Source: Methylocaldum sp002005105 (GTDB taxonomy: Bacteria; Pseudomonadota; Gammaproteobacteria; Methylococcales; Methylococcaceae). From it: a stretch of 64,000 nucleotides of DNA. Position 1 is the first letter of the stretch; the number at the start of each line of letters is the position of its first letter. Below the pieces are notes generated by a model. That model was not told the origin of the DNA and did no database searches. It saw nothing but the letters and a program-made list of their open reading frames with translations. A program made the position numbers and the translations under genes. Where the stretch lies: NCBI RefSeq assembly GCF_051027545.1, contig NZ_CP194902.1:3286001-3350000 (forward strand), written 5' to 3'. This document shows, one piece after another, positions 27,316-35,709 of this stretch.

Positions 27316-28281
27316 ATGGAAAACATGACGCTCGGCCTGCTCAAGGTGGCCGGCGGCTTTATGTGCGGTTTCGGGCGAAAGCGCAAGCTCTCCATCCTGA
27401 TTTACCACCGCGTGTTGAGCGAACCGGATTTCATGCGCCGGGACGAAATCGATGCACACACCTTCGGTTGGCAAATGGAGCTTCTGGCGCGTAACTTCAA
27501 CGTGTTGCCGTTGGCGGAAGCATTGGACCGCCTGCGCCTTGGCGATCTGCCGCCTAGAGCCGTGTGCATCACGTTCGACGACGGCTATGCGGATAACGCA
27601 ACGCTGGCGCTCTCCATTCTTCAGCGCTGGAATCTGCCGGCTACCTTTTTTATCGCGACCGGATTTCTCGACGGCGGACGCATGTGGAATGACACCGTGC
27701 TCGAATCGGTTCGCGTACTGGATGATGAACGCCTGGATCTTTCCTCAATAGGGCAGGGTGTCCACCCGATTGCGACGCCCGAGGACAAAGCCCGAACCGG
27801 CCACGAGCTGCTAAACCGGCTGAAGCACCTGCCCACCCGTCAAAGGGCGGAATACGTCGACCACATTGCTTCTCTGGCGGGCAATTTGCCGGACGACTTG
27901 ATGATGTCCTCTTCGCAAGTCAAGGCGATGCACGCTCACGGCATGGAAATCGGCGGGCACACGGTCAATCATCCGATTCTGGCCAATTTGTCCGAAGATG
28001 AAGCTCGAAGCGAAATCGGAGAAGGAAAGGCCGCGCTCGAAGCCATTATCCGGGAGAAGATTCGCTTCTTTGCCTATCCGAACGGCAAGCCCGTCAAGGA
28101 CTACAAGCGGGATCAGATCGCAATCGTTCGGGACTTGGGATTTCAGGCGGCGGCCTCCACCACTCGGGGAGTTGCGGATAGCAAAAGCGATATCTGGCAG
28201 TTGCCGAGGTTTACGCCCTGGGATCGTTCGCCGGCGAAGTTCATGGCCAGACTGATCGCCAATTTTTCGCGAGCCGCTTGA
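27316..28281 (+). CDS. Polysaccharide deacetylase family protein (CE4)
   Basis: Second NodB-domain deacetylase of the operon, 321 residues. Motif 1 is TFDDGYADN (near residue 85, catalytic and metal-binding Asp), motif 2 is HTVNHPIL (metal-binding His pair, near residue 215), and FAYPNGKP is motif 3. The ATG at 27316 lies 7 bases after the previous stop; a GTG at 27295 inside the upstream gene is less likely. No clear signal peptide, so the site of action is uncertain. Confidence 0.9.
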   Translation: MENMTLGLLKVAGGFMCGFGRKRKLSILIYHRVLSEPDFMRRDEIDAHTFGWQMELLARNFNVLPLAEALDRLRLGDLPPRAVCITFDDGYADNATLALSILQRWNLPATFFIATGFLDGGRMWNDTVLESVRVLDDERLDLSSIGQGVHPIATPEDKARTGHELLNRLKHLPTRQRAEYVDHIASLAGNLPDDLMMSSSQVKAMHAHGMEIGGHTVNHPILANLSEDEARSEIGEGKAALEAIIREKIRFFAYPNGKPVKDYKRDQIAIVRDLGFQAAASTTRGVADSKSDIWQLPRFTPWDRSPAKFMARLIANFSRAA

Positions 28282-29442
28282 ATGCTATTGTCGAAAAAAG
28301 CGGCAGGTTCGAACTCGAATCATTCTGTTCCAGAGGAAAATACCCTGCGCGTCGGCCTAGTGGGTCCCTTGCCGCCTCCCTCGGGCGGCATGGCGAATCA
28401 GACCCGCCAGCTCATGGAATTGCTCGTTTCGCGCGGTATCGCCGTTACCCTCGTGCGGGTGAATGAACCCTATCGCCCCGCCTGGGTGGGAAAGCTTAAG
28501 GGCATTCGAGCCGTCCCGCGTTTAATGGCTTATATAGCCCGACTCCGGCGTGTAGCGAGACAGGTTGACGTGTTGCACGTCATGGCGAATTCCGGATGGT
28601 CATGGCATTTGTTCGCCGCTCCCGCGTTGTGGATCGCGTGGCTGAACAAGGTTCCCGTCGTCCTCAACTATCGAGGGGGGGAGGCCGAGCGTTTCTTCGT
28701 TCGTTCGATGCGTTGGGTCAGGCCCAGCCTCGAAAAAGCGAGCCTAATTGCGGTGCCGTCCGGGTTCTTGCAGGCAGTATTCGGACGCTTTGGCTTCGAT
28801 ACGACCGTCGTGCCCAATATCGTCGATTTGAAGCGTTTTAGGCCGAAACCCGAATTGTCTCCTCTCCACACGCAAAGGCCGCACGTCGTCATTGCGCGGA
28901 ATTTGGAACCGATCTATGGACTCACGACCGCGCTCCGCGCGTTCGCTTTGTTGCTGCGAGAAAAGCCAGGGGCGCGCCTTTCCATTGCAGGTTCAGGTCC
29001 GCAACGACAGGAATTGGAAGATTTAGCGTTAGCGCTAGGGATCGGCCAAAACGTGACCTTCACCGGACGCTTGAGTCCGGATGAAATGGCCGAACTTTAC
29101 CGGCAGGCAGACGTGATGCTGAATCCGACCACCGTCGATAACATGCCCAATTCCATTCTCGAGGGGATGGCGTCGGGTTTGCCGATCGTCAGCACCCATG
29201 TTGGGGGCGTGCCTTACATGGTTGAGCATGAGAAGACGGCATTGTTGGTTCCCCCCGAGGATCCGGATGCCATGTCTGAACAGTTAGTCCGGGTAACCTC
29301 GGATATGGCGCTTTACAAAAGCCTCGCGGAAAACGGCTTGGCAGAAGTGACCCGATACGGAATAGACGCGATCGTACCGGAATGGGTGCGTATCTATTGT
29401 GCCTTGGCTGGTTATGATTCTGCCCTATCTGAAAGCTGGTAA
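28282..29442 (+). CDS. Glycosyltransferase family 4
   Basis: Last gene of the plus-strand operon, starting right at the preceding stop codon. It encodes a 386-residue GT-B enzyme: LVGPLPPPSGGMANQTRQL at about residues 28-46 (acceptor-domain loop), and in the donor domain ARNLEPIYG, GSGPQRQELE, and NPTTVDNMPNSILEGMASGLP (near residue 278). Predicted cytoplasmic sugar transfer to the growing lipid-linked unit; the sugar is unknown. Confidence 0.88.
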   Translation: MLLSKKAAGSNSNHSVPEENTLRVGLVGPLPPPSGGMANQTRQLMELLVSRGIAVTLVRVNEPYRPAWVGKLKGIRAVPRLMAYIARLRRVARQVDVLHVMANSGWSWHLFAAPALWIAWLNKVPVVLNYRGGEAERFFVRSMRWVRPSLEKASLIAVPSGFLQAVFGRFGFDTTVVPNIVDLKRFRPKPELSPLHTQRPHVVIARNLEPIYGLTTALRAFALLLREKPGARLSIAGSGPQRQELEDLALALGIGQNVTFTGRLSPDEMAELYRQADVMLNPTTVDNMPNSILEGMASGLPIVSTHVGGVPYMVEHEKTALLVPPEDPDAMSEQLVRVTSDMALYKSLAENGLAEVTRYGIDAIVPEWVRIYCALAGYDSALSESW

Positions 29443-29792
29443 ATCATTGGCTTGGTTCTAAGCTACGGCTGAATGTATGCCTACTGACTTTTTTGCCAGC
29501 CTGTAAGGCTCTATCGCGAGTAATTCCAAATCGCTTTCAATAAGGCATTCATTTTGTAGGATGGGTAGAGCGAAGCGAAACCCATCGATGGTGGGTTAGG
29601 CGCACATCAGCACTGATCGACCGCCGATCACTGTGCTTCGCGTGCGCCGTAACCCACCAAGCGACCTTCAATCGGTGGCTTACGCGGAGCCTGTCCCGAG
29701 CCCTTCGACGATGCTCAGGACAGGCTTGTCGAAGGGCCTGTCCCGAGCGGAGACTAGAGCATTGTCCGACTCGGTGTCAGGAAGCCGGATAT

Positions 29793-29973
29793 GTAGGTCG
29801 GCAATCCCTTGCCGACTTATCGGCTCGGCAAAGGACTTTGTCGGAAGGGGCGTCCTGGCGCTCCCAGGACGGCCGTTTGCGATTGGAAGGGTCGCGACTA
29901 AAGCGACCGTTTGCGATTGGAAGGGTCGCGACTAAAGCGACTGTTTGCGATTGGGAAGGGATTGCCGACCTAC
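29793..29973. repeat. Family C inverted-repeat element (C1), nested in A1
   Basis: Bounded by GTAGGTCGGCAATCCCTTGC at the left and its near inverse ...GGGATTGCCGACCTAC at the right. The same ends enclose a shorter element at 54238-54321. Confidence 0.65.
29874..29941. repeat. 34-bp tandem repeat
   Basis: Two exact 34-base copies beginning CGTTTGCGATTGGAAGGG (29874-29907 and 29908-29941), followed by a third degraded start (TGTTTGCGATTGGGAAGGG). A related degenerate stretch lies at 48596-48660. Non-coding. Confidence 0.85.
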
Positions 29974-30140
29974 GTTCTTCCCGCCCGACACGAAGCCGTA
30001 CACCGGGATGAAAAACACTCTAAGGGCTAACCTACCCTACGATTCATGTTCACTCGAATACCGAATGGAGTAAGACCGCGAAACCGGCGGGTTACGGCAC
30101 GCGGGGAATCGCGCGGCCCTGAATTATCCGAGACGAATCC

Positions 30141-30797
30141 TCATTTCGGCCGCTCCCCATTTTTTGGTTGCGTTGAAGTCGAGCCTACTGCCTTGGACCG
30201 CTTCAACAGCAATTTCGAATTCGGAATATAGCGTAATCCCAACTGTATTACTTCCTTGGCCGCATCCTGTTGTCCGGCTTTTTCGTATAAATCAGCGAGC
30301 ACGATATAGGCCCTTTCATATTTCGGTTTTAGCTGGAGGGCCTTCCGCAGGTCCTTGAACGCATCGCCCGGCTTTTGCATCATGGCAAACGTTTTTCCAC
30401 GGGTGGTCAACATCTCGGGGAGCAGGGGGAACGTGTTCGGGACCCTTGTGATGGTGTAGGTGAAATCATTGATAGCCGCTGTGAGATAGCCCTCACGATC
30501 CTTGGCACGGAAGTCCCGATAGTAGCGGTTAATGTAATTCAGGCCCCAGCAGTAGTGATGGACATGGCCATAACCGTCTCCGACGATACTCTGCCAGTGG
30601 CGGTGCTCGTTTCGTCTTTGTTGTTCCGATTTGGGGATCACATGTTGCGAGTCCGTGTGCATCTGAGCCTGACAGTAGGGCGGAAGCATGCCGATTTCCT
30701 GCTGCGTAGGACTGCCGCTGTTCCACGCCGAGCCCTCACCGGAATAAAGAAATACGGCCAGAAGGGAAAGCTTGATCCACCAGGAAGATTGCCTCAT
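30141..30797 (-). CDS. Exported TPR-repeat protein
   Basis: 218 residues from the ATG at 30797, which has AAAGG 7 bases upstream and gives a clean signal peptide (MRQSSWWIKLSLLAVFLYSG...). An in-frame ATG at 30860 would put 21 extra residues in front. The N-terminal part is His-rich (HVHHYCWGLNYINRYY) and not recognised. Residues about 110-205 contain two to three tetratricopeptide repeats (MMQKPGDAFKDLRKALQLKP, YIVLADLYEKAGQQDAAKEV). Probably a periplasmic scaffold; a link to the polysaccharide system is suggested only by position. Confidence 0.75.
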   Translation of the reverse strand: MRQSSWWIKLSLLAVFLYSGEGSAWNSGSPTQQEIGMLPPYCQAQMHTDSQHVIPKSEQQRRNEHRHWQSIVGDGYGHVHHYCWGLNYINRYYRDFRAKDREGYLTAAINDFTYTITRVPNTFPLLPEMLTTRGKTFAMMQKPGDAFKDLRKALQLKPKYERAYIVLADLYEKAGQQDAAKEVIQLGLRYIPNSKLLLKRSKAVGSTSTQPKNGERPK

Positions 30798-31192
30798 GCC
30801 GATACCTTTTGAAAGTGTTTTATGAATATACGAAATCCGCTCGATCGGCAGCCGATGCAAGGTGTCGGCACGCCGACCTCAGCCACGCGACAAACCGGTA
30901 CGGCGCCGATGTAGCGGAATTGAGTCGGAAAGTTCGAGAGAGCTTTTTATATTTTCCCCAATGCATCCTGCGGGTCGCGGTCATTTTATATTATTACGCT
31001 TTGGGCAAAACCCGCGGTGTACGCAAAATAGCCTTGGGCGGGAATAGAGAAGAGCGGGATGGGCACCGTCACGGCTGGCAAAATGCGGGTTCCGAACAAA
31101 AAACATCGGGCGCATGAGAGGATTGCTGTACCGGCGCTACAAAGCCTTAAAAGAATTTTTTAACAATATAAAAATCAATAGCATACCTGGGC
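30798..31192. other. Divergent spacer without recognisable gene
   Basis: Separates the TPR gene from the divergent glycosyltransferase. It becomes markedly A+T-rich near 31140-31185, where the promoter of the plus-strand gene is likely, but no clean -35/-10 pair could be placed. A 102-codon open frame across it has no recognisable product. Confidence 0.4.
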
Positions 31193-32170
31193 ATGAATAC
31201 CAAGAAACCCTTTTTTTCGATCATCGTTCCGACCCGGAATAGAGGTCAGGAGCTAAAAAACTGTCTGGACGGCATCTGGCAACAAACATACGCCGATTAC
31301 GAAGTGCTGGTTTTGGATGACGGATCATCCCAATCCGTTCGAGAAGGCCATCAAGCGTTGCTTGGTCAATACGATCAACGCTATCGCTGGCACGCGATCA
31401 ATGCCGCGGGGACCGGAGGCTCGGGGCCATCGACCGTTAGAAACATCGGTTTAAGCCATGCGCAGGGGCAGTATGTTGCCTTTTGCGACGACGACGATTG
31501 CTGGCACGGAACCGACCATTTGGCCGTTGCCGCGGAGGTGTTAAAAGAACAAGGCGAGCGAGTTTATATCGCTGGCTTACAAATTAAAAATGAACAGAAT
31601 CAGGTCATCATGGAACGGCATATGACCCAGGTGCAGCGCCATTTAGAGAATGCTGAAAAACTTGGAAACCACGAGGTTTATCGCTTATCCCTAGAACAAA
31701 TCCTGTCCTATCCGGATTACGCCCATCTGGACAGCATTATCCTCGCAAAGGACCTGTTAGATGAGTTGGAAGGATTTTGGGAACATACTCGCTTTGCCGA
31801 GGATGTCGATTTGTTCGTCAGGGCTTGCGAGCGTTCCGGTTCGGTACTCTATCGGCCGGAAATCTGCGTAACCCACTTTGCTCCTGAAAAGCGTCAGGGC
31901 GAATCGGTCTCCAATAAGATGAGTCTACGCGACCGACGCTTGCTGGAGATGAGCGTCTACCAACGCTTGCTATTGATCTGCAAGGCGAAACCCGCGCTTG
32001 ATTATGTCCGAGTTAGCCTGGCGAATACCCAAAAAATGCTAACCGGGGAGCTATTGGCCGAAAATCGCAAAATCTCGGCAGGCTGTTTCGCGCGGTCGGC
32101 TTTCGCGGTCTTTCCGACCCTGAAATGGGGGCTTTACAGCCTTGGGCTGTCCTTCAAATCGATACGGTAA
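31193..32170 (+). CDS. Glycosyltransferase family 2
   Basis: GT-A type glycosyltransferase, 325 residues. Starts FSIIVPTRNRGQEL, followed by VLDDGSSQ and the DxD-like FCDDDDCW (near residue 100) that binds the metal and nucleotide sugar. An acidic ENTRFAEDVDL-type motif (FAEDVDLFVRA, near residue 202) could be the catalytic base region. It is isolated on the plus strand and ends only 2 bases before the end of the opposing gene. Confidence 0.87.
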   Translation: MNTKKPFFSIIVPTRNRGQELKNCLDGIWQQTYADYEVLVLDDGSSQSVREGHQALLGQYDQRYRWHAINAAGTGGSGPSTVRNIGLSHAQGQYVAFCDDDDCWHGTDHLAVAAEVLKEQGERVYIAGLQIKNEQNQVIMERHMTQVQRHLENAEKLGNHEVYRLSLEQILSYPDYAHLDSIILAKDLLDELEGFWEHTRFAEDVDLFVRACERSGSVLYRPEICVTHFAPEKRQGESVSNKMSLRDRRLLEMSVYQRLLLICKAKPALDYVRVSLANTQKMLTGELLAENRKISAGCFARSAFAVFPTLKWGLYSLGLSFKSIR

Positions 32171-32172
32171 CC

Positions 32173-33906
32173 TTATTTTGACCGATGAATTCTGCTCAAT
32201 TCGTTGATCGCATGTTGTATTCGATTGAAGCAGTTTTCATACTCGGACATCGCCTGATTGTAAGGATCGGCGATATCGATATCGGAAAATCGCTGTTTAG
32301 TTAGGCTACCCAGTAAAAAAGTCCTGTCTTTCGCTTCCGGATATTCGGATACCAAGCGCCGATATTGTTGCCCTTCCATAACGAAAATAATATCGGCGCT
32401 GTCCACCGTCAGCTTGTCGAGGCGCTTGGAACGACAGCCCGTCATATCGAACCCATGGGATCGGGCCACTTTAATCATGTTCGGGTCGGCGGGACGGTTA
32501 TCTTCCGGATGAAAACCCGCTGAATCGAAGCGGATCTTCGACGGATTGACGCCATTTTCCGCGAGCACTTGCGCCAAAGCGCTTCGGTTGATATTTCCAT
32601 AGCACACGAATAAAACGGTTTTAGCCTGCCCCAATTTTCTTGTTAATGCGGTGCGCATACCGGTGGAGCCGTGTCTCTTGAGAAGATATTTATCACCGAC
32701 TATGCCCCGGATCCGCTGAAGGTAGCCATTAAGAAGCTCGACGAAATCCATTAGGCCCGGTAGCGGATCGCGCCATTGCTGCACATCGAAAAAATGGCGG
32801 GTAGGATGCAATATAAATAAGGCATCTAAAAGCAGTTGCCGAGCGCTCGGATAAGCCACCAGCTTCGGATCGCCGCTGCGGCGCAGCACTTGCTCGTACC
32901 AATACACGTCCGCCGATAATTTGCGGCAGTAAACATGCTCGCGGTAATTCGAATCCGTGGGCAACTGATTCAGAACCAGCAGATCAAACAGTTTTACCGG
33001 GAAGTCGGCGCCGGCCGCACATGCCAAAGGCAAAGATCCCCAAAAACGCCCATTGATTTCCATCAACCAGTATTCGCCGGTCGCGGGGTTCCATTTGAAT
33101 TCGACCATCGCCACGCCGTGCCAGTCCAGCGCCTTGATCAATCTCCGCGAGGCGGCAAGCAGGACCGGGTTGACGGCGACGCTCTTGCGATAGCAGCTGC
33201 CGCCGCCGGTTAAAGGCAACTCATGCAAACGTTCGTGTTGAAACGCATAAACGATTTCGCCGTGGTTCGCCAACAGCTCGATACCGGCGCCGACGCCTCG
33301 CGCATATCGCTGGAGCAAGAACGGACCATGGTCCAACATCGACTGCGCTAATTTGAAAAGTTCTCCGTCGTCGTGCGCATAAGCGACGTTCAAGGGCCGA
33401 CGGTCATCTCCGCCGGATATCGAGTGGGCCGGCTTCAGTACGACCGGATATTCCAGTTCGCCGACGAACTCCGATAACTCCTCGGCCCGCGCAATCGGGT
33501 AGCTGAAGGGTGTCGGCACGTCACACTGTCGTGCAAGCGCCATGGTTTCGGCTTTGTCCAGCACCTTGTTCAGACTGTTCCTCGGAGCGATCGCCAATAG
33601 ATCGGCAAACGGCGCCATTTTTGGCGAGCGCGCCAAAGGAACAAGCGTTCGTTCGGTGACCGGGATGACCAGGGAATACGAGACCTTGCTCAGGTGCTCG
33701 GCAAGATAATCGACGAAAGCAGCGCCCTGAGTCAGCGGATCGGGATATTGCCAATGCTTATTGGCGTATCGGGAATATCGGGCTATGGGCGCGGAGTGAG
33801 GGCTTGCAATATCACAAACGATCCCTCGCCGCCCCAGTGAACGAACGATAGGCAAACAAGAAACGAAATCGGCATCCAGAACGAGTACGCGATGAGGATC
33901 TTTCAT
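32173..33906 (-). CDS. ATP-grasp ligase fused to a low-molecular-weight tyrosine phosphatase
   Basis: 577-residue fusion. Residues about 1-400 are an ATP-grasp enzyme of the carbamoyl-phosphate-synthase-like type (PVVLKPAHSISGG near residue 153; MVEFKWNPATGEYWLMEINGRFWGS with the metal-binding Glu/Asn), expected to join a carboxylate to an amine. Residues about 430-577 are a low-molecular-weight protein tyrosine phosphatase: P-loop CYGNINRS with nucleophile Cys435 and Arg441, and the general acid Asp547 in DPY. Such phosphatases normally dephosphorylate BY-kinases such as the one at 12424. The frame is continuous, so the fusion is not an artefact of a lost stop within a visible frameshift. 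Confidence 0.88.
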   Translation of the reverse strand: MKDPHRVLVLDADFVSCLPIVRSLGRRGIVCDIASPHSAPIARYSRYANKHWQYPDPLTQGAAFVDYLAEHLSKVSYSLVIPVTERTLVPLARSPKMAPFADLLAIAPRNSLNKVLDKAETMALARQCDVPTPFSYPIARAEELSEFVGELEYPVVLKPAHSISGGDDRRPLNVAYAHDDGELFKLAQSMLDHGPFLLQRYARGVGAGIELLANHGEIVYAFQHERLHELPLTGGGSCYRKSVAVNPVLLAASRRLIKALDWHGVAMVEFKWNPATGEYWLMEINGRFWGSLPLACAAGADFPVKLFDLLVLNQLPTDSNYREHVYCRKLSADVYWYEQVLRRSGDPKLVAYPSARQLLLDALFILHPTRHFFDVQQWRDPLPGLMDFVELLNGYLQRIRGIVGDKYLLKRHGSTGMRTALTRKLGQAKTVLFVCYGNINRSALAQVLAENGVNPSKIRFDSAGFHPEDNRPADPNMIKVARSHGFDMTGCRSKRLDKLTVDSADIIFVMEGQQYRRLVSEYPEAKDRTFLLGSLTKQRFSDIDIADPYNQAMSEYENCFNRIQHAINELSRIHRSK

Positions 33907-33913
33907 AAAGGCG

Positions 33914-34768
33914 TCAAGCGATCAAACCCCGGGCCAGTAAGAATTCACGAAAGCGCTGATGCCGTTCCGCGGCTTCGCTGGCCGGCAAGGGCTCGGCAAT
34001 TTTTTGATCGGGGCGGGTGTTCGATTTCGTGCTGATCCTCGCCGCGACCCGATCGGGATCGAAGTCAACACCGATGTCTCTTAGGAGCGTGCAGGTTTTT
34101 TCGTGGTCGTTAAAATCTTCCGTCCGAAAACGCAAGAACGTCACCTGGGGCAGCTTTTGTTTCCACGAGGCGATGCGCGCCTCCATTTCGTACCAGTACC
34201 AAAGGCCCTTATAAAACGGATGCCTGAACTCCTCGTCGGCATCGAGAATATCCGCGATGGCCAGTAAATTGTCCGCTGTCCTGTAATCGAGCCACCATTT
34301 ATTGCCTTCGACCGTTCCCGGAAAATCCTGCAAAGCGTAAATGGAATTCGCCACTTTCACCGGATCGCGCACCAGGTGAATAATCAAAGCCCTCTCGCCG
34401 AAGTCCTGTGTCGCATATTCGATATAGGTCTTAACGAACATGTGGTTGGATTCGAAATAAAATTCGTATCCCGAGGCGGCGCGCCAAAGATTGATCGACT
34501 TGATTCGCCAGTAAATATTTCTGACGTAATCCTCATTACCTAGGGATTTTGCGGTAAGTACGTCGTCGAACATCGCGGGATACGGTTCGTGTTCCGCTTT
34601 GCAGCCGGGGATGGCGTTGAAAATGTCGCCCAAGGTCATCGTTCCGCTGCGGCCGGTGGTGGCGACAAAAACCATTTTTTTTAAATTTCGGCAGCGGAAT
34701 CGATAATAACGACGAACCTGATCGGAAACGGCCGGGTGATATTTGATGTTCTGAAGTAATGTAATCAT
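33914..34768 (-). CDS. Sulfotransferase family protein
   Basis: 284-residue cytoplasmic protein with the PAPS 5'-phosphosulfate loop TTGRSGTMTL near residue 37 and a 3'-phosphate-binding-like region LIIHLVRDPVKVANSI near residue 130. Predicted to sulfate a sugar of the polysaccharide. The ATG at 34768 is preferred to a TTG at 34775-34777 that overlaps the upstream stop. The gene lies between the ATP-grasp/phosphatase fusion (7-base gap) and a family 2 glycosyltransferase, so it is in the same transcription unit. Confidence 0.82.
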   Translation of the reverse strand: MITLLQNIKYHPAVSDQVRRYYRFRCRNLKKMVFVATTGRSGTMTLGDIFNAIPGCKAEHEPYPAMFDDVLTAKSLGNEDYVRNIYWRIKSINLWRAASGYEFYFESNHMFVKTYIEYATQDFGERALIIHLVRDPVKVANSIYALQDFPGTVEGNKWWLDYRTADNLLAIADILDADEEFRHPFYKGLWYWYEMEARIASWKQKLPQVTFLRFRTEDFNDHEKTCTLLRDIGVDFDPDRVAARISTKSNTRPDQKIAEPLPASEAAERHQRFREFLLARGLIA

Positions 34769-34773
34769 AAAAC

Positions 34774-35709
34774 TCAAAAAGCGCGGCGCAGGAGGGATCG
34801 AATAAACCGCAGTTTGTTCTTTGTGGTTAATCGGGCGAAGCCGAGTCTGCCGACGATTTCTCTTAAAGCCTTTTCGTCCTCTGCGTAATACGCCGCCAGA
34901 AAAGCGTTTTGCAGCATGACTCGTATGGCGTCATCGACTGCATCGTGATGCTCTTCAGGCGCGACTTTCAACTTGATGTGGTCTTCCCGTATGCGGCAGG
35001 CGCCGAGATAGTTCTTCAAAACCGCGCCTGACATGTTGCCCGCGTGGCGACGCTGTTTCGCGGTTACGGTGAGATCGCAAAGAACATAGCCGTGTAACGC
35101 CGCTTTAAGCGCCATATCGGCATCCTCGGACACCATCCGTGAATAACGAGGGTCGATTCCGCCGATTTTGTCGTATAGATCGCGAGTCATCACGGTTGTG
35201 ACGGGGGAGCCTGGGTTATACACCAAGAACGAGCGATAGGCGTTATTTCCCATCACGATGCAATTATCGGCGTCAGGTGTACCAAATCGTTGCCACCAAT
35301 TTTCCGGTGCGTCCGAAAAATAAGTCCGATCGGGTAGGGCGGCCGGGCCGAAAGGAATCAAATCCGAGAAACTGAAATTTACCTCAGGATGCTTGGCGAG
35401 CAGGGATGCTCGGCGTTGCAGGTGCTCCGGAAGCCAAATATCGTCGCTATCGCAAAACGCCAACCAGGAACATGTGGTCGCTTCGGCGGCCGTTTTCCGG
35501 GCGACGCCGGGCCCTGAATTTTCAATGCGGATCGATTTGATGCGCTTGCCGTAACTCGCCAATACCGCGGGCGTATGGTCAGTCGACCCATCGTCCACCA
35601 CGACGACCTCGGCAGGTGGATAGGTCTGATTCAAGACCGAATCCAGGGTTTCCTTGAGATAATCGGCGCGGTTGTAAACGGGGATGGCGACGGAAATTTC
35701 AAATTTCAT
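34774..35709 (-). CDS. Glycosyltransferase family 2
   Basis: GT-A glycosyltransferase of 311 residues: ISVAIPVYNRADYLKETLDSVLNQ at the start, VVVVDDGSTDHTP near residue 35, and the DxD region FCDSDDIWLPEHL near residue 84. SRMVSEDADMALKAA near residue 195 resembles the catalytic-base ED motif. Overlaps the upstream glycosyltransferase by 4 bases (ATGA). Confidence 0.89.
   Translation of the reverse strand: MKFEISVAIPVYNRADYLKETLDSVLNQTYPPAEVVVVDDGSTDHTPAVLASYGKRIKSIRIENSGPGVARKTAAEATTCSWLAFCDSDDIWLPEHLQRRASLLAKHPEVNFSFSDLIPFGPAALPDRTYFSDAPENWWQRFGTPDADNCIVMGNNAYRSFLVYNPGSPVTTVMTRDLYDKIGGIDPRYSRMVSEDADMALKAALHGYVLCDLTVTAKQRRHAGNMSGAVLKNYLGACRIREDHIKLKVAPEEHHDAVDDAIRVMLQNAFLAAYYAEDEKALREIVGRLGFARLTTKNKLRFIRSLLRRAF

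Larger units (their letters stand above)
29521..30073. repeat. Family A inverted-repeat element, composite copy (A1)
   Basis: Left end TAATTCCAAATCGCTTTCAA and right end ...CGAATACCGAATGGAGTAA resemble the ends of the shorter copies A2-A5. About 170 bases at the left (29522-29691) are almost identical, in inverse orientation, to 42714-42883. The interior is enlarged by other repeats: a palindromic CCTTCGAC/GTCGAAGG segment (29695-29745), a family C element (29793-29973), and 2.3 units of a 34-bp tandem repeat. It fills most of the 698-base space between two convergent genes. Confidence 0.75.
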
